From contig CANMWA010000005.1 in NCBI GenBank assembly GCA_947501475.1, positions 281,864 through 345,863 on the forward strand: a stretch of DNA of 64,000 nucleotides, given 5' to 3'. The notes beneath the pieces were generated by a model. The model was not told where the DNA came from. It saw only the letters and a list, made by a program, of their open reading frames with translations, and did not search any database. The position numbers were made by a program, and so were the translations under genes. The stretch is from an uncultured Aquimarina sp. (GTDB taxonomy: Bacteria; Bacteroidota; Bacteroidia; Flavobacteriales; Flavobacteriaceae). Of the stretch, positions 45,866-54,885 are shown one piece after another. The stretch's first letter is position 1. Each line of letters opens with the position of its first letter.

Positions 45866-47056
45866 TTATTTTTTGATGTTTTGAATATCGTTTAATACAT
45901 CAATAATGATTTGACAGCCTTCTCTGATTTCTTTTTCTGATATGGTTAGGGGTGGTGTAATGCGCACTGCACAAGGTTCGAAAAGTAACCAAAATAATAG
46001 TAAGCCGCGGTGTTGGCATTTTAATATGATTTCATTTGTGATTTCTGAAGAAGGCGTAATAAAGGCAAGCATTAATCCAATTCCTCTAATTTCTTTAACC
46101 AAAGGATGAATTAATAATGACCTGAATATTTTTTCTTTTTCTATAGTCTCTGCCATTAAGTCACTTTCGGTAATCTCTTGTAATGTTGCCAAAGCGGCAG
46201 ATGCGATGACAGGGTTACCTCCAAAGGTAGTAATATGCCCTAATTTTGGATGCTCCTGAAGCTGATCCATCATTGCTGAAGAAGCTGTAAAAGCCCCAAT
46301 AGGAAGCCCTCCGCCCATTCCTTTGCCCATGGCTATGATGTCGGGAGTAATATTATAATTCTGGAAACCAAATAATTTTCCGGTTCTACCAAAACCGGGT
46401 TGTATTTCATCCAAAATTAATAGTGCTCCAACCTGATCACATTGTTCTCGTACTTTTTTTAGATAATCATTTTTAGGCTCAATAAATCCAGCACCTCCTT
46501 GTATCGTTTCAAGAATCACAGCAGCAGTTTTTTCTGTGATTTTTTTGAGATCTTTATCATTATTAAATTCGATAAACCTTACATCTGGGAGTAGTGGTCT
46601 AAAAGCTTGTTTACGCTCTTCATACCCCATTACACTCATTGATCCCATGGTATTGCCATGGTATGCTTGCCTAGCGGCTATAATTTCACTTCTTCCTGTC
46701 ACTCTTCTGGCTAGTTTAAGTGATCCTTCTATAGCTTCTGTGCCAGAGTTGGTGAGATATGTCTTTTCTAAAGGATTGGGTAGGTGGGTGGCTAAAAGTT
46801 TGGCTAGCTCTACAGCGGGTTTCTGAATGTATTCTCCATAAACCATTACATGTAGGTACTTATCTAACTGTTCTTTTATGGCATTAACAACTCTAGGATG
46901 TTTGTGCCCTAAACTACAGGCAGATACACCTGCTATAAAATCTAAATATTTACTTCCGTTAGTACTATATATATAGCATCCTTCGGCATGAGATATTTCT
47001 ATAGCCAAGGGATGTGGCGTGGTTTGTGCTTGATATGTGAAAAAATCTTTTTTCAA
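45866..47056 (-). CDS. Class III PLP-dependent aminotransferase (acetylornithine/4-aminobutyrate type)
   Basis: A 396-residue fold-type I aminotransferase of class III. The PLP lysine is Lys245 in DIIAMGKGMGGGLPIGAF, preceded by LILDEIQPGFGRTGKLFGFQ with the PLP-binding Asp216. NSGTEAIEGSLKLAR is the phosphate-cup region. The substrate could be acetylornithine, GABA or another omega-amino compound; neighbours do not decide. The first codon is TTG at 47056 (then Lys-Lys-Asp). A TAG precedes it in frame and no ATG occurs in the first 65 codons, so the TTG start is well supported. 64 bases downstream of the OstA-like gene. Confidence 0.88.
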   Translation of the reverse strand: MKKDFFTYQAQTTPHPLAIEISHAEGCYIYSTNGSKYLDFIAGVSACSLGHKHPRVVNAIKEQLDKYLHVMVYGEYIQKPAVELAKLLATHLPNPLEKTYLTNSGTEAIEGSLKLARRVTGRSEIIAARQAYHGNTMGSMSVMGYEERKQAFRPLLPDVRFIEFNNDKDLKKITEKTAAVILETIQGGAGFIEPKNDYLKKVREQCDQVGALLILDEIQPGFGRTGKLFGFQNYNITPDIIAMGKGMGGGLPIGAFTASSAMMDQLQEHPKLGHITTFGGNPVIASAALATLQEITESDLMAETIEKEKIFRSLLIHPLVKEIRGIGLMLAFITPSSEITNEIILKCQHRGLLLFWLLFEPCAVRITPPLTISEKEIREGCQIIIDVLNDIQNIKK

Positions 47057-47120
47057 AATCTTCTAAAGGATGTCATAATAATTATGAGATATCTCTTAAA
47101 ACGGTAAATGTCTTATCGTT

Positions 47121-49004
47121 TTAATTATTTGATATGCTATTTGTACTAGTACTATCTTTTACTTTTACAGGATACTTAAGCGTAGTCACCGTTATGCTAT
47201 CACGTTGTCTAGCTGTACGTTTAAGATCTTCATCGATATTAGAAGATTTTTTTTTATTCTTTTTCTTTTCTGTTTTGATGTCTTCTATAATCTTTTTTTT
47301 AGAAGGGATAGAGTCTAATTGTTCATTAGTTTCTTTAAGTTCTGCATCCTCTAATTTTTGCTCTAATAATCGAGAACCTTCAGTTTTGTTTTCTTCAAGT
47401 CGTTTAATAGTTTCTTCATCAAAGAAATCTGCTTCATCTTTGGGTAAAGGAATTCCTTTAATTTTTATAAGTTTAGGAGGTGATTCACCTCTAAAAAGAT
47501 CGGCTTTGCTATTGATACGTTCTTCGCCACGCCAATTGAAACCAGATAATTCTCTAGCATTTTCAGGTAAATCAATGTCTCTATATAAAGTTCCATCTAT
47601 ATTTTGATAATAATATACATCTTCTATTTCGCGATCATTAAGTAATAATCGAATTGAACTTGAGAGTACCTTATTAATACCTATTAGCTTTAGCTCTCCT
47701 TCACTTTCTCGTTGATAAAAAATGGTTTCAGTATTTTTATCAATATCTACTTGATAAATTTCATTGTCTTTAAATAGACCATATAGAATCTGACCTTTTA
47801 CTTGATTGTATCCAGCTTTAAGCGTGTCTTCTTGTGCTAAGAATGCATTTTGGTACACAACCAGAGAATCTAATTTTTCTGTTTTGGTATTAGAAATAAT
47901 TTTTATCGTATCGCCTGTCATCTGATTTTTTTGAGCCCAAAGAATAGGATTGCCTATCATTTTAGTATAGCCTGTTGTTTGATTTACATTAATAGAATCA
48001 CTTTTACCACTCATATTAATTTTGTAAATTCTTACATCATAGAAACCATTCATGATTCTTTGTTCTGGTTTCCCAGTGACCATTAATGTATCGCTATGAA
48101 TAAAAATAGAATCTTTCTCTTGTAAAGTGGCAGCTAAAGCTCTTTTGGTAATGAAAACTGAGTCTTTGGCTTTAAAAATTTCAGCATAATGACCAGTGAT
48201 TACCGAATTGTTTGCAGTATCTAATACTTTTATATTATTTGTTGCTGAAGCAAATTGAATAGCGCTGTTATAAAAAATACTATCTCCAAAAACTGTACGA
48301 TTATTGTAATCAACCCTTGCATTTTTAATAGCATAACCAGTTTTAGATTCGGTATTATAGAAACCTCTTTCACAATAAAGAGAACTTTCTTTTCCTTTTA
48401 CGGTAGATGGGCCATATAGATAGAAATGATCAAGATCAGGAAAATAATCTAATCGATCAGAATCAATCGTATTTTCTGGATTCACAACTTTTACATTGGT
48501 ATTAAAAGAAAATTGATTTCTATCCATAAAATGGCGCCCTATTTTACTCGTTAATGTGGTATTTGAAGAATCTTTTACTGTTCCGCCACTACGGTAATAG
48601 GCCTGTTGTTTTAAGCGATCAAAAAATAAAGTATCGGTGCGCAGAGTGTTTGATGGGGTTTCCATGAACACATCATCTCTTGCATAAGCAAATTGGGTAT
48701 TGCCATTATACTCTGCATACTTACTAGTCATTGTAAGGGTATCACCTTGTTTTATGATTACATTTCCTAAAGCTTTTACGAATTTATCTTCGCCATAGTG
48801 AATCGCCTGATCACACCATATCTCTACACCTTCATGCTGCATATACACCTGCTTATCTACTTTGGCCAAAATAGTAGCCCCAGGAAATCTATTTTGATCT
48901 TTTATAGTTCGATCAGATTGAACCTTGATTTGTTTTGCTTCTTGTGCAAAAACTACAGAAGAAAAAAATAATGTACAGATGATATAAAAAGGTATATTCT
49001 TCAA
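47121..49004 (-). CDS. OstA-like (LptA/LptD N-domain) exported protein
   Basis: A protein of about 627 residues with a signal peptide (KNIPFYIICTLFFSSVVFAQ) and a long run of beta-jellyroll repeats of the OstA/LptA type: GVEIWCDQAIHYGEDKFVKA, GNVIIKQGDTLTMTSKYAEY, then later SKIGRHF, GNPILWAQKNQMTGDTIKI. Such proteins form part of the bridge carrying LPS to the outer membrane. The last ~130 residues are charged and low-complexity (KRLEENKTEGSRLLEQKL, KKKNKKKSS). No ATG begins the signal peptide. Both candidate starts are TTG, at 49025 and 49004; 49004 gives a textbook signal (Met-Lys-Asn), so I use it. Confidence 0.83.
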   Translation of the reverse strand: MKNIPFYIICTLFFSSVVFAQEAKQIKVQSDRTIKDQNRFPGATILAKVDKQVYMQHEGVEIWCDQAIHYGEDKFVKALGNVIIKQGDTLTMTSKYAEYNGNTQFAYARDDVFMETPSNTLRTDTLFFDRLKQQAYYRSGGTVKDSSNTTLTSKIGRHFMDRNQFSFNTNVKVVNPENTIDSDRLDYFPDLDHFYLYGPSTVKGKESSLYCERGFYNTESKTGYAIKNARVDYNNRTVFGDSIFYNSAIQFASATNNIKVLDTANNSVITGHYAEIFKAKDSVFITKRALAATLQEKDSIFIHSDTLMVTGKPEQRIMNGFYDVRIYKINMSGKSDSINVNQTTGYTKMIGNPILWAQKNQMTGDTIKIISNTKTEKLDSLVVYQNAFLAQEDTLKAGYNQVKGQILYGLFKDNEIYQVDIDKNTETIFYQRESEGELKLIGINKVLSSSIRLLLNDREIEDVYYYQNIDGTLYRDIDLPENARELSGFNWRGEERINSKADLFRGESPPKLIKIKGIPLPKDEADFFDEETIKRLEENKTEGSRLLEQKLEDAELKETNEQLDSIPSKKKIIEDIKTEKKKNKKKSSNIDEDLKRTARQRDSITVTTLKYPVKVKDSTSTNSISNN

Positions 49005-49025
49005 GTGTTTTAAATTTGTATGCAA

Positions 49026-49487
49026 AATAACGAAAATTGTACCTAATGATTGTAGGCTGTTCGTATAAAATAAGAACCTTTGTTTATTATAAGTACTTAT
49101 ATGAACATTATACGTTGCAATACCGTTATTAATTAAATAGCTATAGATAAAATTGATAAAATTACCGACCTAATGCAACTTCGATAAATTTGAAACCTTG
49201 GGGAGGTGTTATAAAACGGTAAATAGTTTTTAGAATTGTAAGAAAAATAGATCGTATTGATGTTTTTTTATTTTTTTAACACTTTATGTGATTAAGCATC
49301 AGTAAATTGCGCTTAGCTAACAACAAACTATTATCAATACTATGGGGATGGTATTGATAGATTTTCTTTTTTTTATAATAATAAATAACATGTTCAGACC
49401 TATGTATATAGGTGAGAAGGTTATGTAGTATATGGATATCAAAAAAAGAATATTTGAGTTGTAACACAATCATCAAAATAATAATAC
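49026..49487. other. Intergenic region between divergent OstA-like and PD40 genes
   Basis: About 460 bases, AT-rich, with poly-T and poly-A tracts. A short leftward frame at 49276-49476 is rejected for composition. A near-consensus -7 element (TATTTTGC, one T short) lies on the minus strand at about 49022-49029. No RNA gene seen. Confidence 0.55.
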
Positions 49488-50660
49488 ATGTTTTTGAAAA
49501 AAAGCCTTTGGGGACTGTTTTTTTTCTTTATTTGGGGTACAGTATTTTCTCAAACAAAACAGTTAGAAAAATTAAATGAAGCTTTTAATGATTATGCTTT
49601 TGTTGATACTGAAGCAGAATATACAGAGGTAATTAATAATTCTAATGACTATTATAGTCGAGTTTTAAACGAGAAAAATGAACACAGTTTGTTGCTGGAT
49701 TCTCTCACATTTAAAAAGAAGAAGTCAAAAAACTTTATTTTAAGTATTTTGAATATTAATTCAAGATATTCTGATTATGCACCTAGTTTTCATCAAGAAG
49801 AACTAGTGTTTTCATCTTCGAGAGACGTCAATCGAGTTACAAAATCTTTTGATGCTTTTAATAACCAACCTTTTTTGGATTTGTATGCCGCTTCAAAAGG
49901 AACTGATAAGCAAAGAATAAAGAAGTTAAAAGGGAAAATCAATTCAAAGTTTCATGAATCTTCTCCAGTTTTTAGCTCCGATGGGAAAACCGTTTATTTT
50001 ACGCGAAATAATTATTCTAATAAGAAATCTAAAACAAGTACAGAGGGTAATGTGTTATTGAAGATTTATAAGGCTAATTATCAAGATGGTAAGTGGATAA
50101 ATGTTAGAGAAGTTCCCTTTTGTAGTGATGAATATTCTGTTGCGCATCCAACATTATCTCCAGATGGAAGATTTTTATATTTTGCAAGTGATATGCCAGG
50201 AAGTCTAGGAAAATCTGATTTATATGTAGTAAGTGTCCATGAAGATGGTAGTTTTGGTACCCCAGAAAATTTAGGAAATCAAATAAATACTGAAGGGAGA
50301 GAAACTTTTCCGTTTATGAGTGATAACGGAAAGTTGTTTTTTGCTAGTGATGGTCACATAGGTTTTGGCGGTTTGGATATTTTTATGGCCATGTCAAATC
50401 AAGACGATGTTGTCGAGATTTATAATTTAGGCGAGCCAATTAATAGTTCTGAAGATGATTTCACTTTTATTATTAATGAAAAAAATAAAATAGGATATTT
50501 TGCAAGTAACCGCAAAGGAGGTAAAGGAGATGATGATATTTATGGTTTTAGACAATTAATTTTATTCGATGAATATCAAGGACGTAAACCAACAACAATA
50601 CAGAAATTTGATAGAGTCATAGAATTAAAACCAGTTACAGAAAGAACTACGTCATTATAA
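49488..50660 (+). CDS. PD40-type beta-propeller exported protein
   Basis: A 390-residue protein with a signal peptide (LFFFFIWGTVFSQ, cleavage near 22). The mature protein carries WD40-like PD40 repeats: YAPSFHQEELVFSSSRD, 'ESSPVFSSDGKTVYFTRNN', VAHPTLSPDGRFLYFASDMP, RETFPFMSDNGKLFFASDGH and DFTFIINEKNKIGYFASNRK, enough for most of a propeller. It resembles the propeller part of flavobacterial PorE-like/OmpA-family proteins, but the C-terminal OmpA domain is absent. The role may be envelope-linked; that is inferred. It is a single gene on the plus strand, with a strong terminator shared with purA. Confidence 0.82.
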   Translation: MFLKKSLWGLFFFFIWGTVFSQTKQLEKLNEAFNDYAFVDTEAEYTEVINNSNDYYSRVLNEKNEHSLLLDSLTFKKKKSKNFILSILNINSRYSDYAPSFHQEELVFSSSRDVNRVTKSFDAFNNQPFLDLYAASKGTDKQRIKKLKGKINSKFHESSPVFSSDGKTVYFTRNNYSNKKSKTSTEGNVLLKIYKANYQDGKWINVREVPFCSDEYSVAHPTLSPDGRFLYFASDMPGSLGKSDLYVVSVHEDGSFGTPENLGNQINTEGRETFPFMSDNGKLFFASDGHIGFGGLDIFMAMSNQDDVVEIYNLGEPINSSEDDFTFIINEKNKIGYFASNRKGGKGDDDIYGFRQLILFDEYQGRKPTTIQKFDRVIELKPVTERTTSL

Positions 50661-50680
50661 CTCATAAACAGATGATCATA

Positions 50681-50710
50681 AAAAAGCTACCAAATATTTG
50701 GTAGCTTTTT
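50681..50710. terminator. Bidirectional terminator between PD40 gene and purA
   Basis: A perfect 15-bp self-complementary hairpin (50681-50695 with 50696-50710; core AGCTACCAAAT) with A/T-runs at both ends. Confidence 0.92.
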
Positions 50711-50728
50711 TAGTTGATAAGTTCTTAT

Positions 50729-52000
50729 TTACTTATGTATTGTTTGCGTCCTATCTGGTCCAACAGAAACTATAGTAATCGGTGTTTCTAACTCTTTTTC
50801 TAAGAACTCAATATATTCATTGAGTTCTTTGGGTAATTGAGAAACTTCTGTCATACCAGTTAGATCCTCAGACCAGCCTTTCATTTCTGTATAAATAGGA
50901 GTAACATTTTCAGGTTCTATATTATATGGTAAGTGCGTAATAGTTTTACCTTTATACGTATACGCAGTACATACTTTTAGGGTTTTAAATCCGCTAAGTA
51001 CATCACCTTTCATCATCATTAGTTTTGTCACGCCATTTACATGTACAGCATATTTTAATGCAACAAGATCTAACCATCCACATCTTCTTGGTCTACCGGT
51101 TGTAGCTCCAAACTCGTTACCTACACGGGCCATGGTTTCTCCATCTTTATCAAATAGCTCGGTAGGGAATGGGCCACTACCTACTCGAGTGGTATAGGCT
51201 TTAAATATCCCAAAAACATCTTTAATTTTATTAGGAGCGATACCTAAACCTGTACACGCACCTGCTGCAGTAGTGTTTGATGAAGTTACAAAAGGATAGG
51301 TCCCGAAATCAATATCTAATAATGATCCTTGTGCACCTTCTGCTAGAATTGTTTTACCATCTCTCTGCGCCTGATGCAAATATTCTTCACTATCAATAAA
51401 AGTAAGTGATTTTAATATTTTTATAGCTTCAAAAAATTCTCGTTCTAATTCTTCTAAATCGTATTCGATTTTAGCGTCATAGAAATCGATCATAGCTTCA
51501 TGTTTATTCGCTAAGTTTCGATAACGTTCTTTCCAGTTACTTAATTCTAAATCACCTACACGAATACCATTTCTACCGGTTTTGTCCATATATGTTGGAC
51601 CAATACCTTTAAGGGTAGAACCTATTTTAGCCTTTCCTTTAGAGGCTTCAGAAGCTGCATCCAGAATACGGTGAGTTGGAAGTATTAAATGTGCTTTTCT
51701 TGAAATTAGTAACTTGGATTTATAATCCAGATTAAATTTATCTAGATTGTCTAATTCTTTTTTGAAGATCACGGGGTCTATTACGACACCATTTCCAACC
51801 AAATTAATGGCTTTGTCATGAAAAATACCACTTGGGATGGTATGTAATACATGTTTGATACCATCAAACTCTAAGGTGTGCCCTGCGTTTGGTCCTCCTT
51901 GAAATCGAGCAATAATATCATAATCTTTTGTAAGAACGTCTACAATTTTTCCTTTACCTTCGTCTCCCCATTGAAGACCAAGCAATAAATTTACTGCCAT
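50729..52000 (-). CDS. purA: Adenylosuccinate synthetase
   Basis: A 423-residue GTP-dependent enzyme joining IMP and aspartate on the path to AMP. The N-terminal GLQWGDEGKGKIVD motif with its catalytic Asp, NAGHT with the catalytic His, and GPTYMDKTGRNGIRVGDL are present, as is the GTP-site ending FGATTGRPRRCGWLDLVALK. The ATG at 52000 overlaps the fur stop by one base (TAATG), so the two are translationally coupled. PurA is a known target of (p)ppGpp inhibition in other bacteria, and relA/spoT lies just upstream. Confidence 0.97.
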   Translation of the reverse strand: MAVNLLLGLQWGDEGKGKIVDVLTKDYDIIARFQGGPNAGHTLEFDGIKHVLHTIPSGIFHDKAINLVGNGVVIDPVIFKKELDNLDKFNLDYKSKLLISRKAHLILPTHRILDAASEASKGKAKIGSTLKGIGPTYMDKTGRNGIRVGDLELSNWKERYRNLANKHEAMIDFYDAKIEYDLEELEREFFEAIKILKSLTFIDSEEYLHQAQRDGKTILAEGAQGSLLDIDFGTYPFVTSSNTTAAGACTGLGIAPNKIKDVFGIFKAYTTRVGSGPFPTELFDKDGETMARVGNEFGATTGRPRRCGWLDLVALKYAVHVNGVTKLMMMKGDVLSGFKTLKVCTAYTYKGKTITHLPYNIEPENVTPIYTEMKGWSEDLTGMTEVSQLPKELNEYIEFLEKELETPITIVSVGPDRTQTIHK

Positions 52001-52467
52001 TAGTTGTCTTGATTAGTTGGTTTCTTTTTAGTTCCGTAGAAATACAAAGAGTGGTTTGTAATATCTACATCAAAAATTTCTTCGATTGTTTTTTTAATAG
52101 ATTGAATTCTTGGATCACAGAATTCTAATACTTCACCTGTATCGGTAAGTATCAAATGGTCATGCTGTCTGTCGAAATAAGACTTTTCATATTGAGCTTG
52201 ATTTTGCCCAAACTGATGTTTTCTTACTAATTTACATTCTAATAAAAGCTCTATAGTGTTATATAAAGTAGCACGACTAACCCTATAGTTTTTATTTTTC
52301 ATTTTGATATATAATGATTCTATATCAAAATGCTCATCGCTCTCATAAATTTCTTGCAGGATAGCATATCGTTCTGGTGTTTTTCTATGTCCATTTTCTT
52401 CTAAGAAGCTGGTAAACACGTTTTTAACGATATTTTGGTCGTTTTGTGTTGTTGTTCTAGTACTCAT
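52000..52467 (-). CDS. Fur-family transcriptional regulator
   Basis: A 155-residue Fur/PerR-type repressor. The winged-helix domain is clear ([20 protein letters not shown], then [20 protein letters not shown]), followed by the metal-binding dimerisation domain with [20 protein letters not shown]. The CxxC pair that binds structural zinc in many Fur proteins is replaced here by LTDT; one later Cys (FCD) remains. From memory, flavobacterial Fur proteins share this. It should sense iron or another divalent metal. It starts at an ATG 14 bases after its own -7 element and is followed by purA with a one-base overlap. Confidence 0.9.
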   Translation of the reverse strand: MSTRTTTQNDQNIVKNVFTSFLEENGHRKTPERYAILQEIYESDEHFDIESLYIKMKNKNYRVSRATLYNTIELLLECKLVRKHQFGQNQAQYEKSYFDRQHDHLILTDTGEVLEFCDPRIQSIKKTIEEIFDVDITNHSLYFYGTKKKPTNQDN

Positions 52468-52480
52468 ACGCTTGAAAACG

Positions 52481-52488
52481 CAAAGTTA
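52481..52488 (-). promoter_or_regulatory. -7 promoter element for fur-purA
   Basis: The minus strand reads TAACTTTG (TAnnTTTG), 13 bases before the fur ATG. It lies in the 30-base gap after relA/spoT, so the -33 region must fall inside that gene's end. The leader would be under 10 bases. Confidence 0.55.
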
Positions 52489-52497
52489 CATTATTTT

Positions 52498-54708
52498 TTA
52501 TTCTCTAACTACTTTATCAATACCACTTATTTTAGAAAGATTTTTCATAACGGTTTTTAGGGTGTTTTTGTTTTTTACGCCTACAGTTATCTTGCCTATA
52601 AAAACTCCGTCATTGGTATCAAAATTCATATTATACATTGCAAGGTGCATATTATTTGATATAATTTGGGTAACCTCATTTACTACTCCAATATTATCTA
52701 TACCATTAAGCCTAATCACTGCTTTGAATTCTTCTTGACTTGAATCAATCCATTTTGCAGCCATGATTCGATATGCATAATTACTTTGTAATTGTAGTGC
52801 GTTAGGGCAATTGTTTTTGTGAACTTTTATACCTTCATTTACCGTAATAAAACCAAATACATCATCTCCCGGAATAGGGTTACAACAATTTGATAGTTTA
52901 TATTCTAATTTCTCTGAATCTTTACCAAAGACAATGAGGTCGTATTTAGAAGTTATTTCTTCTTTGTTTACATCTTTTATATTACCTCGCCGAATTCTGG
53001 TTTTAATAAAATTCATAAAGACATTACTTCGAGTAGTAGCAAATTCTTTGATTTTTTGATTATCAATAGTCCCAATACCTACTCTGTAGAATAAATCTAA
53101 GCTAGTTTTGAGTTTAAAATATAGTACAAGTTCGTTGACTACTTTTTCACCCATCGTTATTTTTTGAGATCTAAGCTTTCGTTTTAGGATTACTTTACCT
53201 TCTTCGGCAATTTGCTTTCTTTCATCACGCAAAGCAGATTTTATTCTAGATCTTGCTCTTGCTGTTGTTGCATAGTCTAACCAGCTTGATGATGGTTTTG
53301 ATTTATTTGAAGTTATAATTTCTACCTGATCTCCGCTTTTTAATTCATGGCTTAAAGGAACCAATTTTCCATTCACTCTAGCACCACGAGTTTTTAAACC
53401 AATTTCTGTATGAACTCCAAAACCAAAATCGAGGGCTGTGGCTCCTTTAGGTAAGGATTTTAAATCCCCTTCAGGAGTAAAAACAAAAATTTCTTTTGCA
53501 TACAGATTTAGCTTAAATTCTTCAACAAAATCTACAGCATTGGTTTCAGAGTTTTCTAACGCTTCTTGCAATCTATTTAGCCATCCATCTAATCCTTGAT
53601 CTTGCTCTTCTTGATTGTTTTTGTATTTATAATGAGCAGCATAACCCTTTTCGGCAATTTCATGCATACGATCACTTCGTATTTGCACTTCTACCCATCG
53701 ACTGTCTGGGCCAATTACGGTAATATGTAAGGCCTCGTAACCAGTTGTTTTAGGTTGGTTGATCCAATCTCTTAATCTAATGGGATTGGGGCGATAATAA
53801 TCTGTGACAATTGAATAGATTTTCCAGGCAATAAATTTTTCATTTTCTGTGTCGGTATCAGATTTATAGATGATACGTATTGCAAATTTGTCATAAACTT
53901 CATCAAATGACACATTTTGTTTTACCATTTTTCTACGTATAGAAAATATGGATTTTGGTCTTCCTTTTATTTCATAGTTTAATCCTTCTTTATCAAGCCC
54001 TTCTCTTATACGATCTGAGAATCGCTTAATATATGCATCTTGTTCTTCTTTACTTTCTTTAATTTTTTCAAAAATGTCTTTATATACTTCAGGTTCTGTA
54101 TACTTGAGTCCAAGATCTTCTAATTCTGTTTTAATATTATAAAGCCCTATCCTATGTGCAAGAGGCGCGTATATAAATAATGTTTCAGAAGCAATCTTTA
54201 CTTGCTTATCTGGGCGCATCGCATCCATCGTTTGCATATTATGTAAACGATCTGCTATCTTAATGATGATAACACGTACATCATCATTAAGTGTAAGTAA
54301 CATTTTTCTAAAATTTTCGGCTTGTAAAGAGATGTCTTTATCTTTCTTAAGAGAGGATATTTTTGTAAGGCCATCAACGATACGCGCAACGGTTTCACCA
54401 AACATTTGTTCTATATCAACCAAAGTGTAGTCGGTATCCTCTACAACATCATGTAGTAGTGCTGCGGCAATAGAGGTAGCATCAAGACCAATTTCACTTG
54501 CTACAATTTTGGCAACAGCAATAGGATGAAAAATATATGCTTCGCCACTTTTACGGCGTTGCTCTTTATGAGCATCTACAGCAATATCAAAAGCTTGTCG
54601 AATAAGTTTTTTGTCATCACTACTGAGATCTCTATAACTTATACGAAGCAATTCTTTATATTGCTTAGCGATTTTTTTATTTTCTTCTTCGATAGCAGCT
54701 TCAGTCAT
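52498..54708 (-). CDS. RelA/SpoT-type bifunctional (p)ppGpp synthetase/hydrolase
   Basis: A 736-residue RSH protein. The hydrolase domain has the metal site H61 and HDVVED (86-91), so it should be active. The synthetase domain holds EIKGRPKSIFSIRRKM and YEALHITV. The TGS domain begins at IFVFTPEGDLKSLPKGATAL, and the C-terminal ACT domain is at ~660-736 (IRLNGIDNIGVVNEVTQIIS). CNPIPGDDVFGF is the zinc-finger-like segment. It makes and degrades the alarmone (p)ppGpp. It starts at an ATG and leads the relA/spoT-fur-purA set. Confidence 0.95.
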   Translation of the reverse strand: MTEAAIEEENKKIAKQYKELLRISYRDLSSDDKKLIRQAFDIAVDAHKEQRRKSGEAYIFHPIAVAKIVASEIGLDATSIAAALLHDVVEDTDYTLVDIEQMFGETVARIVDGLTKISSLKKDKDISLQAENFRKMLLTLNDDVRVIIIKIADRLHNMQTMDAMRPDKQVKIASETLFIYAPLAHRIGLYNIKTELEDLGLKYTEPEVYKDIFEKIKESKEEQDAYIKRFSDRIREGLDKEGLNYEIKGRPKSIFSIRRKMVKQNVSFDEVYDKFAIRIIYKSDTDTENEKFIAWKIYSIVTDYYRPNPIRLRDWINQPKTTGYEALHITVIGPDSRWVEVQIRSDRMHEIAEKGYAAHYKYKNNQEEQDQGLDGWLNRLQEALENSETNAVDFVEEFKLNLYAKEIFVFTPEGDLKSLPKGATALDFGFGVHTEIGLKTRGARVNGKLVPLSHELKSGDQVEIITSNKSKPSSSWLDYATTARARSRIKSALRDERKQIAEEGKVILKRKLRSQKITMGEKVVNELVLYFKLKTSLDLFYRVGIGTIDNQKIKEFATTRSNVFMNFIKTRIRRGNIKDVNKEEITSKYDLIVFGKDSEKLEYKLSNCCNPIPGDDVFGFITVNEGIKVHKNNCPNALQLQSNYAYRIMAAKWIDSSQEEFKAVIRLNGIDNIGVVNEVTQIISNNMHLAMYNMNFDTNDGVFIGKITVGVKNKNTLKTVMKNLSKISGIDKVVRE

Positions 54709-54885
54709 AACATATCGTTTTCTAAGAAAGCCCTATTTAAATTATGTGTGATATTATTCCCCTTAATACTAATATATCGACAAAAATTATGCCTAAATTA
54801 AAGCTCAATAATAAACCTTAATACTTGTCAATAATAATTAAAAGTACAATTAAGAATTGTAACAACCAAGCACTTGCTAATTGAT

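Noticed and set aside
46536..47607. Long plus-strand frames opposite the aminotransferase and OstA-like genes
   Set aside because: Ser/Leu-rich antisense shadows of well-supported coding regions.
49276..49476. Small leftward gene in the OstA-PD40 intergenic region
   Set aside because: The 66-codon frame is rich in Ile, Tyr, Lys and His as expected of AT-rich noise, with no motif and no promoter.
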